From CBFHND01 sp965657085 (GTDB lineage Bacteria; Pseudomonadota; Alphaproteobacteria; Rhodobacterales; Rhodobacteraceae), in NCBI GenBank assembly GCA_965657085.1, contig CBFHND010000022.1, forward strand, positions 1 through 61,347: DNA of 61,347 nucleotides, given 5' to 3'. The number at the start of each line of letters is the position of its first letter. Position 1 is the first letter of the stretch. The notes beneath the pieces were generated by a model, which saw only the letters and a program-made list of their open reading frames with translations, did not search any database and was not told the DNA's origin. Position numbers and translations under genes: made by a program. This document shows positions 17,928-26,833 of this stretch, one piece after another.

Positions 17928-19747
17928 CACTCCACCGTCACGGATTTGGCAAGGTTGCGCGGCTGGTCCACGTCGGTGCCCTTGGCCAGTGCCGTGTGAT
18001 AGGCCAGCAATTGCGCAGGCAGCGCATATAGGATCGGTGCGATGGCATCGTGTACCGAAGGCATTCGGATCGACGCCCAAACGCCCTCATCGGCCTCTTT
18101 CAACCCCGCCTCATCCGAGATCAGAACAACCTTGCCCTTGCGCGCCATGACTTCTTGCATGTTGCTGACCGACTTTTCAAAAAGGCTGTCACGTGGTGCC
18201 ATCACAACCACCGGCACATGCTTGTCGATCAGGGCGATGGGGCCGTGTTTCAATTCGCCTGACGCATAGGCTTCGGCGTGTATATAACTGATTTCCTTGA
18301 GCTTAAGTGCGCCTTCAAGGGCCAGAGGGTACATCAGCCCACGCCCCAAGAACAGAATGTCACGCGCTTCGGACAGCTTGCGCGCGGTGCTCTGCATCAC
18401 GCTGTTCTGTTCCAGTGCCGTCGCCATCAGCGCGGGCAACCCGCGCAGAGCCGACACGTGATCGGCCAGCGCCTCGTCGCTCAGTGCGCCACGGTCCTTG
18501 GCGGCCTTCAGGGCCAGCATCAACAGCACCGTCAACTGGCAGGTGAACGCCTTGGTCGACGCCACGCCGACCTCGATGCCCGCATAGATCGGCAGGGCCA
18601 GATCGCTTTCCCGCGCGATCGAGCTTTCGGGGACGTTGACCACCGACAGGATCTTGTCCGCCTTGCCCTCGCAATAGCGCAACGCGGCGAGCGTGTCGGC
18701 GGTTTCACCCGACTGGCTGACGAACAGGGCGGCGGTCCCACCGGGAATGGGCGGTTCGCGGTAGCGGAATTCCGAGGCGACATCGACCTCAACCGGGATG
18801 CGCGCCAATTGTTCGAACCAGTATTTTGCAGTGAGGCAGGCGTAGTAGGCGGTGCCGCAGGCCACCATGGTCAGCCGGTCAACGGACGCGAAATCGATGC
18901 CGGGATCGGGCAGGGCGATATCGCCCGCTTCGGTCAGGTAGTTGGTCAACGTGTGGCCGATCACCGTGGGCTGTTCGGCGATTTCCTTGGCCATGAAGTG
19001 TTTGTGACCCGCCTTGTCCACGCGGGTGGCGTCGATCTGGATTTGCTTGATGGGCCGGTTGGCCAGTGCGCCCTGCGCATCGCGGATTTCGAGCGAAGTG
19101 CGTGTGACAACCGCGCGGTCGCCATCTTCAAGGTACGTGATCCGGTCGGTCAGCGTGGCCAGTGCAATGGCGTCCGAGCCCACGAACATCTCGCCGTCGC
19201 CATGCCCGATGGCCAAGGGCGGTCCGGAGCGGGCGGCGACGATCAGGTCATCTTCGCCCTGAAACAGGAAAGCCAGCGCATAGGCACCCTGCAACTGGTC
19301 GATCGTCTTGTTGGCGGCGGTCACGGGATCATCGCCCTGATCCATGTGGTGCTGTGTCAGAAGCGCGACGGTTTCGGTGTCGGTTTCGGTCTCATGGGCG
19401 ATCCCCGCAGCGGCGGCCTTGGCGCGCAGCTCGCGGAAGTTTTCGATGATGCCGTTGTGCACCACCGCCACCGCGCGCGTCTGATGCGGGTGCGCGTTGG
19501 TCTGGTTGGCGGCCCCGTGCGTGGCCCAGCGGGTGTGCCCGATACCCGCCTTGCCCGCCAGCGGTTCATGCACCAGCAGATCGCTCAGGTTCACCAGCTT
19601 GCCCACGGCGCGGCGACGGTCCAGAACGCCGTTGTTCACGGTGGCGATGCCTGCGCTGTCATAGCCGCGATATTCCAGACGTTTGAGCGCCTCGACCAAT
19701 ATGGGGGCAACTTCATGGTTGCCCAGCACCCCGACAATACCGCACAT
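17927..19747 (-). CDS. glmS: Glutamine--fructose-6-phosphate aminotransferase (isomerizing)
   Basis: A 606-residue enzyme making glucosamine-6-phosphate from fructose-6-phosphate and glutamine, the first step to UDP-GlcNAc. The N-terminal amidotransferase starts MCGIVGV, so Cys2 becomes the nucleophile after Met removal. Two SIS sugar-isomerase domains follow (FVSQSGETADTLAALR; LGRGLMYPLALEGALKLKE). The C-terminus DQPRNLAKSVTVE is the conserved catalytic tail. It lies two bases downstream of glmU, placing consecutive steps of amino-sugar synthesis on one transcript. No ribozyme is evident in the two-base junction. Confidence 0.98.
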   Translation of the reverse strand: MCGIVGVLGNHEVAPILVEALKRLEYRGYDSAGIATVNNGVLDRRRAVGKLVNLSDLLVHEPLAGKAGIGHTRWATHGAANQTNAHPHQTRAVAVVHNGIIENFRELRAKAAAAGIAHETETDTETVALLTQHHMDQGDDPVTAANKTIDQLQGAYALAFLFQGEDDLIVAARSGPPLAIGHGDGEMFVGSDAIALATLTDRITYLEDGDRAVVTRTSLEIRDAQGALANRPIKQIQIDATRVDKAGHKHFMAKEIAEQPTVIGHTLTNYLTEAGDIALPDPGIDFASVDRLTMVACGTAYYACLTAKYWFEQLARIPVEVDVASEFRYREPPIPGGTAALFVSQSGETADTLAALRYCEGKADKILSVVNVPESSIARESDLALPIYAGIEVGVASTKAFTCQLTVLLMLALKAAKDRGALSDEALADHVSALRGLPALMATALEQNSVMQSTARKLSEARDILFLGRGLMYPLALEGALKLKEISYIHAEAYASGELKHGPIALIDKHVPVVVMAPRDSLFEKSVSNMQEVMARKGKVVLISDEAGLKEADEGVWASIRMPSVHDAIAPILYALPAQLLAYHTALAKGTDVDQPRNLAKSVTVE

Positions 19748-19749
19748 TT

Positions 19750-21102
19750 CTAGTTGCCTCTCTGCTGTTTGGCCTTTTTAGCCTTTAACATATCGAACAA
19801 TTTTCGGGCCATGCCCGATTTTTCAGTTTGCGGCGCGCGGGCGATGGCCAGGGCTCCGTCCTCGACGTCGGAGGTGATGACCGACCCACTGGCCGTCATT
19901 GCCTCATCGCCCACGCTGACGGGGGCCACCAGCATGGTGTTCGACCCGATGAACGCGCGCGCGCCGATGTGGGTGTGATGCTTCATCACCCCGTCGTAGT
20001 TGCAGGTGATCGTGCCTGCGCCGATGTTGGCCCCGGCCCCCACCGTCGCGTCGCCCACATAGCTGAGGTGATTGACCTTGGCCCCCTCATGCACCTGCGC
20101 GTTCTTGATTTCGACAAAATTTCCGACGCGCACGTTCTCGGCCAATTCCGCTCCGGGGCGCAGACGGGCATAGGGGCCGACCACCGCACCTTGCGCCACG
20201 TGGCATCCTTCGAGGTGCGAAAAGGCGCGGATGCGGGCGCCGGATTCGACGCTGACACCGGGGCCGAAGACCACCTGCGGCTCAACCACCGCGTCGCGCC
20301 CGATCACGGTGTCGAGCGACAGGTAGACCGAACCGGGGTCCATCAGGGTCACGCCATCCTCCATCAGTGCCGCGCGCGCGCGCGTCTGGAACAGCGCATC
20401 TGCCCCCGCCAGTTCGGCGCGGGAATTGACGCCCAGCGTTTCGGCCTCTTCGCAGGTGACGACGCCTGCGGACAGGCCGCGCGCACGGGCCAGCGCCACG
20501 ATGTCGGGCAGGTAATATTCACCTGCGGCATTGTCGTTGCCCACGCCATCCAGCAGGTCAAAAAGCGTGGCAGCATCACAGGCAACGACGCCGGAATTGC
20601 ACAGGGTGATGGCCCGTGTTTCCGCATCGGCATCCTTGAACTCTACAATTTCTTCAAGTGTTTGGCCGGACATCTTCAAGCGGCCATAGCGGCCCGGGTC
20701 AGCTGCTTCGAACCCCAGAACGACCACGTCATGGGTGCCGCGTGCCTCGACCATGGCGGCAAATGTTTCGGGGCGCACGAACGGCGTGTCCCCGAAAAGC
20801 ACGATGGCCGTGCCATCAAAGCCCTGCAACGCATCGCGCGCCATGAGGGTGGCATGGCCTGTGCCAAGCTGTTCGGTTTGCAGTACCACCTGTGCCGCCG
20901 CGTTGATGTCGGAAACCGCGCGGGTCACTTCTTCGGCCCCGTGGCCGGCGACCACGACCACGCGCGATGGGTCCAGCGTGCTGACGGATGCCATGGCATG
21001 GGCCAGCATCGGTGCGCCAGCGATGGGGTGAAGGACCTTGGGCAGGTCCGAATTCATCCGTGTGCCTTTTCCAGCGGCAAGGATGATCGCTGCAATGCTC
21101 AT
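19750..21102 (-). CDS. glmU: Bifunctional N-acetylglucosamine-1-phosphate uridyltransferase / glucosamine-1-phosphate acetyltransferase
   Basis: A 450-residue two-domain enzyme. The uridyltransferase half opens with AAIILAAGKGTRMNSDLPK and holds the UTP/metal residues. The second half is a left-handed beta-helix acetyltransferase, visible as hexapeptide repeats (ARLRPGAELAENVRVGNFVE; GAGANIGAGTITCNYDG). The frame is open much further upstream but only through the divergent intergenic region and gph; the ATG at 21100-21102 and the family start MSIAAIILAAG fix the real beginning. It is coupled to glmS. Confidence 0.98.
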   Translation of the reverse strand: MSIAAIILAAGKGTRMNSDLPKVLHPIAGAPMLAHAMASVSTLDPSRVVVVAGHGAEEVTRAVSDINAAAQVVLQTEQLGTGHATLMARDALQGFDGTAIVLFGDTPFVRPETFAAMVEARGTHDVVVLGFEAADPGRYGRLKMSGQTLEEIVEFKDADAETRAITLCNSGVVACDAATLFDLLDGVGNDNAAGEYYLPDIVALARARGLSAGVVTCEEAETLGVNSRAELAGADALFQTRARAALMEDGVTLMDPGSVYLSLDTVIGRDAVVEPQVVFGPGVSVESGARIRAFSHLEGCHVAQGAVVGPYARLRPGAELAENVRVGNFVEIKNAQVHEGAKVNHLSYVGDATVGAGANIGAGTITCNYDGVMKHHTHIGARAFIGSNTMLVAPVSVGDEAMTASGSVITSDVEDGALAIARAPQTEKSGMARKLFDMLKAKKAKQQRGN

Positions 21103-21132
21103 GCCAAATCTCTTTGTGGTCTTGTTTGCCCC

Positions 21133-21160
21133 GTTGTATCCAAACCGCGGGTCGGCGCAA
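21133..21160 (-). promoter_or_regulatory. Possible promoter of glmU-glmS
   Basis: Reading the minus strand, TTGCGC (21155-21160), spacer 16, TACAAC (21133-21138). The -10 would lie about 30 bases upstream of the glmU ATG. It is in the 153-base interval shared with divergent gph. Weak by-eye match. Confidence 0.35.
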
Positions 21161-21255
21161 GGCGCGCAGGCATCAAACAAAATTGCGGGCTGCAACATCG
21201 GCGGCGGGCTTTCGCCCATGGGCCGCACGATGTAACAGGCCCACAGGAGGCAGGC

Positions 21256-21915
21256 ATGGTATCGGTTATCTTCGATCTGGATGGCACTTTGGCGGACACC
21301 AGCGGTGATCTGATCGCTGCGGCCAACCACTGTTTCCGCGACATGGGAGCGGGCGATGTGCTGGACCCGGCGACCGATGCGGGCACGGCGTTGCGCGGTG
21401 GGCGGGCCATGCTGACGCTGGGATTGCAACGGCTGGGCCGCATGGATGAGGCCACAATCGACCGCTATTATCATGTGCTGCTTGAAGCTTATGACCGCGA
21501 CATCGACAGGCATACCTTTATGTATCCCGGCGCGATGGAGGCTGTGGACCGGCTCAAGGCCGATGGCATCGCCGTGGGCATCTGCACCAACAAACCCGCG
21601 GGGCTTGCCGAAAAACTGTTGCAGCGACTGGGCGTGCGCGACGCCTTTGCCTCGATGATCGGGGCCGACACGCTGCCGGTGCGCAAACCCGATCCCGCGC
21701 CGCTGTTCGCGGCCGCGCAGCAAGCAGGCGGGTCCGACACCTGCATCCTGATCGGGGACAGCGACACCGACCGCAAGACCGCCGCTGCGGCGGGCGTGCC
21801 ATCGGTGCTGGTGACCTTCGGCCCGGCGGGTGGGGATATGGCGGCGCTGAAGCCCGAAGCGTTGTTGCACCAATACGCGGACCTGCCGGATATTGCGGCG
21901 CGCTTGTTGCGCTGA
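21256..21915 (+). CDS. gph: Phosphoglycolate phosphatase-type HAD hydrolase
   Basis: A 219-residue HAD-superfamily phosphatase. Motif I is FDLDGTLADT (nucleophile Asp7, acid Asp9), motif II ICTNKP (Thr), motif III Lys in VRKPDPAP, motif IV LIGDSDTDRKTA. Gph enzymes remove phosphate from 2-phosphoglycolate, and length and motifs agree; HAD substrate assignment by motif alone stays uncertain. The ATG at 21256 has CAGGAGG 6 bases upstream. It starts divergently from glmU. Confidence 0.85.
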   Translation: MVSVIFDLDGTLADTSGDLIAAANHCFRDMGAGDVLDPATDAGTALRGGRAMLTLGLQRLGRMDEATIDRYYHVLLEAYDRDIDRHTFMYPGAMEAVDRLKADGIAVGICTNKPAGLAEKLLQRLGVRDAFASMIGADTLPVRKPDPAPLFAAAQQAGGSDTCILIGDSDTDRKTAAAAGVPSVLVTFGPAGGDMAALKPEALLHQYADLPDIAARLLR

Positions 21916-21980
21916 TTTGGCATTGATTAATTGATGCGCAGGCGCTTGACGCGCGCGGCGATGGTCCGCACAAACGGCCC

Positions 21981-23180
21981 ATGACAGAGACATTCATAGG
22001 CAGTTTCACCCAGCAAGAGCCGATCCCCGAGGCCGGGATCGCCGCGGCCATGGCGGTTTTGCAGCATGGGCGTCTGCACCGCTATAATACCGCCGCAGGC
22101 GAGCTTTCGGAAACCGCCCTGCTGGAGCAGGAATTCGCGGCCCAGACCGGGGCCAAATACTGCCTTGCCGTGGCGTCCGGCGGCTATGCCATGGCCACAG
22201 CCCTGCGCGCTTTGGGCGTGCGGCCCGGTGACAAGGTGCTGTCCAACGCATTCACGCTGGCCCCGGTGCCGGGGGCCATTGCCAGCCTTGGCGCGGAGCC
22301 TGTCTTTGTGGGCGTCACGGAAGGCCTGACAATCGATCTGGATGATCTGGAGGCCAAGATCGGGCAGGCGCGGGTGCTGCTGCTTAGCCATATGCGCGGG
22401 CATATCTGCGACATGGAGCGGTTGATGGCGATCTGCGATGCGGCGGGCGTGCAGGTGGTCGAGGACTGCGCACATACCATGGGGGCCGCGTGGAACGGCA
22501 CGCCTTCCGGACGATTTGGGACCGTGGGATGCTATTCGTGCCAGACGTATAAACACGTCAATTCGGGCGAAGGTGGGCTGCTTGTGACGGACGACGCAGA
22601 GGTCGCCGCGCGGGCGATCATGCTGTCGGGCAGCTACATGCTTTATGAACGCCACCTCGCGGCCCCGCCGCCCGAGGTGTTCGAGACGATCCGCTATGAA
22701 ACGCCCAACATCTCGGGCCGAATGGACAATCTGCGCGCGGCCATTCTGCGCCCGCAACTTGCCGATCTTTCGGCGCAGGTGGCGCGTTGGAACGAACGGT
22801 ACGGGGTGTTGGAGGACGGCTTGCGCGACATGCCCGGCCTGAACGTCGTGGACCGCCCGGCGGCGGAATCCATTGTCGGGTCGTCCTTTCAATTCCTGTT
22901 GCTGGACTGGGCGGCCGAGGCGGTGCGCGACGTGATTGCGCGCTGCGGTGCGCGCGGGGTCGAGTTGAAATGGTTCGGCGCGCCGGAACCCGTGGCCTTT
23001 ACCAGCCGCTATGACAGTTGGCGCTATGCGCCGACGCCGGGTCCGATGCCTGCAAGTGACAGGGTTTTGGCGGGCATCGTGGACATGCGCGTGCCACTGA
23101 CTTTCAGCCTTGAGGATTGCGCGATGATCGCGCGGATCATCCGCAGCGAAGTGTCCACGGTCTATCAACAGGCTGGTTGA
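21981..23180 (+). CDS. DegT/DnrJ/EryC1/StrS family PLP-dependent aminotransferase
   Basis: A 399-residue fold-type I aminotransferase of the sugar aminotransferase clan. The PLP lysine is Lys191 in CYSCQTYKHVNSGEGG; the phosphate and ring contacts are around VVEDCAHTMGA (Asp162) and SGGYAMATALRALG. Most members aminate nucleotide keto-sugars for surface glycans, but this protein has an atypical N-terminal segment and no sugar genes beside it apart from glmU/glmS across gph. A role in surface polysaccharide or in another amino-transfer remains open. Confidence 0.85.
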   Translation: MTETFIGSFTQQEPIPEAGIAAAMAVLQHGRLHRYNTAAGELSETALLEQEFAAQTGAKYCLAVASGGYAMATALRALGVRPGDKVLSNAFTLAPVPGAIASLGAEPVFVGVTEGLTIDLDDLEAKIGQARVLLLSHMRGHICDMERLMAICDAAGVQVVEDCAHTMGAAWNGTPSGRFGTVGCYSCQTYKHVNSGEGGLLVTDDAEVAARAIMLSGSYMLYERHLAAPPPEVFETIRYETPNISGRMDNLRAAILRPQLADLSAQVARWNERYGVLEDGLRDMPGLNVVDRPAAESIVGSSFQFLLLDWAAEAVRDVIARCGARGVELKWFGAPEPVAFTSRYDSWRYAPTPGPMPASDRVLAGIVDMRVPLTFSLEDCAMIARIIRSEVSTVYQQAG

Positions 23181-23281
23181 CGGCGCTGTTGCCCCATGGG
23201 GACAATGCGCCCCGCCCACCATCCCACAGCCATGACAACCGGGTCCCGGTCGGACGCGCGGGATCAGGCGTGCCGATATGC

Positions 23282-23328
23282 TTGACCGATGGGGGACGAT
23301 CCCGTAAGTAATGAACAAGCGTTCAATA
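23282..23328 (+). promoter_or_regulatory. Putative promoter and palindromic operator of the leucine-degradation operon
   Basis: A 20-base dyad TAATGAAC-AAGC-GTTCAATA lies at 23309-23328, 13 bases before the ivd ATG, with a perfect core TGAAC/GTTCA. TTGACC at 23282-23287 is a good -35; the expected -10 falls at about 23305-23310, abutting the dyad, so a bound repressor would block transcription. TetR-family regulators commonly control branched-chain acyl-CoA catabolic operons, but no regulator gene is in the window. The remaining 23181-23281 stretch shows nothing else. Confidence 0.55.
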
Positions 23329-23341
23329 ACGGAGACCCGCC

Positions 23342-24505
23342 ATGTTCAGCCATTCCATGCAATTTGATCTGGGTGAGGATGTGAACAGCCTGCGCGAGAT
23401 GGTGCACCGCTGGGCGCAGGACCGTGTGCGGCCCATGGCGCAGGATATCGACGCAAAAAACGCCTTTCCGCCCGAGCTGTGGCCGGAAATGGGCGAGCTG
23501 GGCCTTTTGGGCGTCACGGTGGAAGAAGAGTTTGGCGGCGCGGGCATGTCCTATCTGGCCCACACTGTCGCGGTCGAAGAGGTCGCGCGCGCCAGTGCGT
23601 CGGTGTCGCTGTCATATGGTGCGCATTCGAACCTCTGCGTGAACCAGATCCGTCTGAACGGCACTCAGGAGCAAAAGGAAAAATACCTGCCCGGCCTGGT
23701 CAGCGGCCAGAACGTCGGCGCGCTGGCCATGTCCGAGGCGGGCGCCGGCAGCGATGTGGTCAGCATGAAATTGCGTGCCGAGAAGCGCAACGATCACTTC
23801 CGCCTCAATGGCACGAAGTACTGGATCACCAATGGCCCTGACGCCGATACGCTGGTGGTCTATGCCAAGACGGACCCCGATGCCGGGTCCAAGGGCATCA
23901 CCGCCTTCCTGATCGAAAAGGCGATGACCGGGTTCTCGACCAGCCCGCATTTCGACAAGATGGGCATGCGCGGATCGAACACGGCCGAGTTGATCTTTGA
24001 AGACGTGGAAGTGCCGTTCGAGAACGTCCTTGGCGAAGAGGGCCGGGGCGTTCAGGTGCTGATGTCGGGGCTGGATTACGAACGGGTGGTTCTGGCGGGC
24101 ATCGGCACAGGGATCATGGCGTCGTGCCTCGATGAGATCATGCCCTACATGGTCGAACGCAAGCAATTCGGCCAAAGCATCGGCAATTTCCAACTGATGC
24201 AGGGCAAGATCGCGGATATGTACACCGCGATGAATTCCGCGCGCGCCTATGTCTACGAGGTGGCCAAGGCCTGTGACCGGGGCGACGTGACCCGTCAGGA
24301 TGCTGCCGCCTGCTGCCTTTATGCGTCCGAGGCCGCGATGACACAGGCCCATCAGGCGGTGCAGGCCATGGGCGGGGCCGGTTTCATGTCGGACAGCCCC
24401 GTCAGCCGTATTTTCCGGGATGCAAAGCTGATGGAGATCGGCGCGGGGACCTCTGAAATCCGCCGGATGCTCGTGGGCCGCGAGTTGATGGGGGCCATGG
24501 GGTGA
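23342..24505 (+). CDS. ivd: Isovaleryl-CoA dehydrogenase
   Basis: A 387-residue acyl-CoA dehydrogenase catalysing the third step of leucine breakdown (isovaleryl-CoA to 3-methylcrotonyl-CoA). FAD/substrate motifs: ALAMSEAGAGSDVVSMK, KYWITNGPDADTLVVYAKT, FDKMGMRGSNTAELIFEDV. The catalytic Glu is at 247 in GLDYERVVLAG, the position that separates isovaleryl-CoA dehydrogenases from other acyl-CoA dehydrogenases. It leads an operon that also encodes both MCC subunits, the hydratase and HMG-CoA lyase, which makes the assignment firm. Confidence 0.95.
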   Translation: MFSHSMQFDLGEDVNSLREMVHRWAQDRVRPMAQDIDAKNAFPPELWPEMGELGLLGVTVEEEFGGAGMSYLAHTVAVEEVARASASVSLSYGAHSNLCVNQIRLNGTQEQKEKYLPGLVSGQNVGALAMSEAGAGSDVVSMKLRAEKRNDHFRLNGTKYWITNGPDADTLVVYAKTDPDAGSKGITAFLIEKAMTGFSTSPHFDKMGMRGSNTAELIFEDVEVPFENVLGEEGRGVQVLMSGLDYERVVLAGIGTGIMASCLDEIMPYMVERKQFGQSIGNFQLMQGKIADMYTAMNSARAYVYEVAKACDRGDVTRQDAAACCLYASEAAMTQAHQAVQAMGGAGFMSDSPVSRIFRDAKLMEIGAGTSEIRRMLVGRELMGAMG

Positions 24506-24834
24506 GCTTGCGGCTGCTTTACTGGGCGCCGCTGGCGCTTCTGGTGGCAGCGGTTGGCCTTTGGGCCTTGCGCGCGGGGTTTATGACCGCGCGATTGACC
24601 GAAACGGATGTGATCGACCACTACGCCACGCTGTACGTGGATCAAAGCGGCATCGCAGGGGCCGCGCGCACCGATTGCCACGCGGTGCCGGGACAGGTGC
24701 GGGGGGTTTGGATCATGCTGCTCTGCGCACGTCCTGCCGCACAAGAAAATGAACGGATCACCTACCTTATTGATCGCCGCGGGGGCTTGGTTGATCTGCC
24801 CGAACCTGCGCAAGATGGGCGGGATAAATCTTGA
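24502..24834 (+). CDS. Small membrane-anchored protein of unknown function
   Basis: A 110-residue protein with one N-terminal hydrophobic segment (LLYWAPLALLVAAVGLWALR) and a periplasmic domain with two cysteines (TDCHAVPG and MLLCARPA). It starts at a GTG that overlaps the ivd stop codon (GTGA), so it depends on ivd translation. No recognised domain; homologues may exist only beside ivd in related organisms. Function unknown. Confidence 0.65.
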   Translation: MSLRLLYWAPLALLVAAVGLWALRAGFMTARLTETDVIDHYATLYVDQSGIAGAARTDCHAVPGQVRGVWIMLLCARPAAQENERITYLIDRRGGLVDLPEPAQDGRDKS

Positions 24835-24847
24835 AGGAAAGACAGAC

Positions 24848-25345
24848 ATGAAATCAACCATCGCAGTTGCGGGTCTGCTGGCCCTTGGATGTGCGGCCAC
24901 CGCACAGGCCGAGGAGGCGCAGTTGCTGCCCAAAGAGCATGTGCAGGCGCTGGCCTGTACCGAAAACCTCGACATTACAACAACATGGGGCCAGTGCCTT
25001 GGTGTGATTTTTGCCCCGTGCCAGACCGAACAGGTGGGCGATGCTGCCCATGTCGCCTGTCTGGGGCAGATGCGGCAGGACTGGATTGCATCCGTGGAAG
25101 TGTTGCGCGGTGAGGTGATTGACGTGATCCCGGCGCAAGGCGTGACCGAATTGGTCGAGATGCTGGGCGCATGGACGGGGGCGGCCGCGCAACGCTGCGC
25201 CGAAGGCGCCGCGACCCGGCCCGAAGACATGCGCGAGGCGGCGCAGCTGGGCTGTGAAATCACCGAGATCGTGGGGCTGGCCGAAGAACTGGCCGCTTGC
25301 GTCGAAGGCCGGTCCATCGCTGACTACTGCAAGCGCGAAGGCTGA
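24848..25345 (+). CDS. Exported cysteine-rich protein of unknown function
   Basis: A 165-residue protein with a clean signal peptide (MKSTIAVAGLLALGCAATAQA, seen as MKSTIAVAGLL plus ALGCAATAQA) and predicted cleavage before EEAQLL. The mature part has eight cysteines, suggesting four disulfides, and is helical and acidic. It weakly recalls LprI/DUF1311-type small periplasmic proteins but I cannot confirm that. AAGGAAAG precedes the ATG at 24848. It sits inside the leucine operon between the small membrane protein and the acyl-CoA synthetase gene, which has no evident reason to include a periplasmic protein. Confidence 0.65.
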   Translation: MKSTIAVAGLLALGCAATAQAEEAQLLPKEHVQALACTENLDITTTWGQCLGVIFAPCQTEQVGDAAHVACLGQMRQDWIASVEVLRGEVIDVIPAQGVTELVEMLGAWTGAAAQRCAEGAATRPEDMREAAQLGCEITEIVGLAEELAACVEGRSIADYCKREG

Positions 25346-25354
25346 CCGCGCGCC

Positions 25355-26833
25355 ATGACCGCCTGTCACAATATCGCCGACGCCTGTCTGGCCCACCCGC
25401 CGGACTCGCTTGCGATCATCGACCTGACAGGCAGCGCACGGCGCGACGTGACCTATGGTGATCTGGCCGCCATGACCGATGGGATTGCACGCGCGCTGAT
25501 GTCGCGTGTCGTGCCGGGCGACCGCGTGGGCGTGCTGCTGAGTCAATCTCCGTGGTGTGCGGCGGCGCATCTGGCGATCTGGAAAATCGGCGCGATTTCA
25601 GTGCCTTTGTTCAAACTCTTCAAGCATGATGCGCTGGCCGCACGGGTGCAGGATGCCGGTGCACAGGTTGTTCTGACGGATGCCGAAGGTGCGGCCCTTC
25701 TGGGCGATCTGGCGACGCCCCTGATGGCGGACAGCATCGCCGTGCCGGGCGATGCGGTGCCTTTTGCGCCGGGCGATACCGACATGCCATGCGTGCTGAT
25801 CTATACTTCGGGCACCACGGGCAAGCCCAAGGGGGCCATGCACGGGCACGGCATTCTTGCGGGTCACATTCCAGGTGTCGCGATCAGTCACAACCATCTG
25901 GGCCAGCCCGGTGATTGCTTGTGGACGCCGGCCGATTGGGCGTGGATCGGGGGGCTGTTCGATGTGCTGATGCCTGGGCTTGCGCTGGGCGTGCCGGTTG
26001 TGGCCGGGCGCATGGCGAAATTCGACCCCGCAGCCTGTGCCGACATCATCGCCCGTGCGGACGTGCGGAATATCTTCTTTCCACCGACCGCCCTGCGGAT
26101 GCTCAAGGCAGCGAACGTGCGTCTGCCGGGGTTGCGCAGCGTCGCCAGCGGGGGCGAACCCTTGGGGGCGGAAATGCTGGCTTGGGGGCAGGACGCCTTT
26201 GGCCTGACAATCAACGAATTTTACGGCCAGACCGAATGCAACATGGTGGTCTCAAGCTGTGCTGCTGATTTCGCGCCGCGTCCGGGGTGTATCGGCAAGC
26301 CGGTGCCGGGCTTCGAGGTGGCGGTGATTGACGCGAAGGGGCAGCCGACTGCTGGCGAGGGCGACATTGCGGTGCGCCGGGGCGCGCCCAGCATGATGAT
26401 CGGCTATTGGAACCGACCCGAAGAGACCGGCGCGAAGTTTCGCGGGGACTGGATGCTGACGGGGGATCGGGGCATCTGGGAAGGTGAATACCTGCGTTTC
26501 GTTGGGCGGGAGGATGATGTGATCACCTCCTCGGGCTACCGCATCGGCCCGGCAGAGATCGAAGATTGCCTGCTGACCCATCCCGGCGTGGCAACCGTGG
26601 GGGTGGTGGGCAAACCTGATCCGCTGCGCACCGAGGTGGTCAAGGCTTACGTGGTGCGCAAGCCAGGTGTGAATGTGAATGCCGAAAGCCTCAGGAATTA
26701 CGTTAAAGAACGGCTTGCATCCTATTCATATCCAAGGGAAATCGAGTTTCTGGACGCCTTGCCGATGACTGTGACGGGCAAGGTGATCCGAAAGGAATTG
26801 AAGGCGCGTGCCGCCAAGCAGGAAGCAGGTTGA
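25355..26833 (+). CDS. Acyl-CoA synthetase (AMP-forming)
   Basis: A 492-residue adenylate-forming enzyme. The P-loop is YTSGTTGKPKGAMHG, the adenine/acyl site FYGQTECNM, and the C-terminal domain has GYWNRPEETGAKF, GREDDVITSSGYRIGPAEIE and the catalytic lysine in PMTVTGKVIRKEL. It would activate a short or branched acid to its CoA ester (for example isovalerate, 3-methylcrotonate or acetoacetate) for this operon; the true acid is not evident. From about 26660 the DNA becomes more AT-rich than the rest of the gene. The stop codon shares bases with the next start (TGATG). Confidence 0.92.
   Translation: MTACHNIADACLAHPPDSLAIIDLTGSARRDVTYGDLAAMTDGIARALMSRVVPGDRVGVLLSQSPWCAAAHLAIWKIGAISVPLFKLFKHDALAARVQDAGAQVVLTDAEGAALLGDLATPLMADSIAVPGDAVPFAPGDTDMPCVLIYTSGTTGKPKGAMHGHGILAGHIPGVAISHNHLGQPGDCLWTPADWAWIGGLFDVLMPGLALGVPVVAGRMAKFDPAACADIIARADVRNIFFPPTALRMLKAANVRLPGLRSVASGGEPLGAEMLAWGQDAFGLTINEFYGQTECNMVVSSCAADFAPRPGCIGKPVPGFEVAVIDAKGQPTAGEGDIAVRRGAPSMMIGYWNRPEETGAKFRGDWMLTGDRGIWEGEYLRFVGREDDVITSSGYRIGPAEIEDCLLTHPGVATVGVVGKPDPLRTEVVKAYVVRKPGVNVNAESLRNYVKERLASYSYPREIEFLDALPMTVTGKVIRKELKARAAKQEAG

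Noticed and set aside
19748..19749. A glmS ribozyme
   Set aside because: Only two bases separate glmU and glmS, and such ribozymes are a Gram-positive feature; no catalytic fold can be placed here.
19828..21255. Extension of the gph frame upstream across glmU, giving a 695-residue fusion
   Set aside because: The extension is antisense glmU with no domain; gph has its own ATG and CAGGAGG at 21241-21258.
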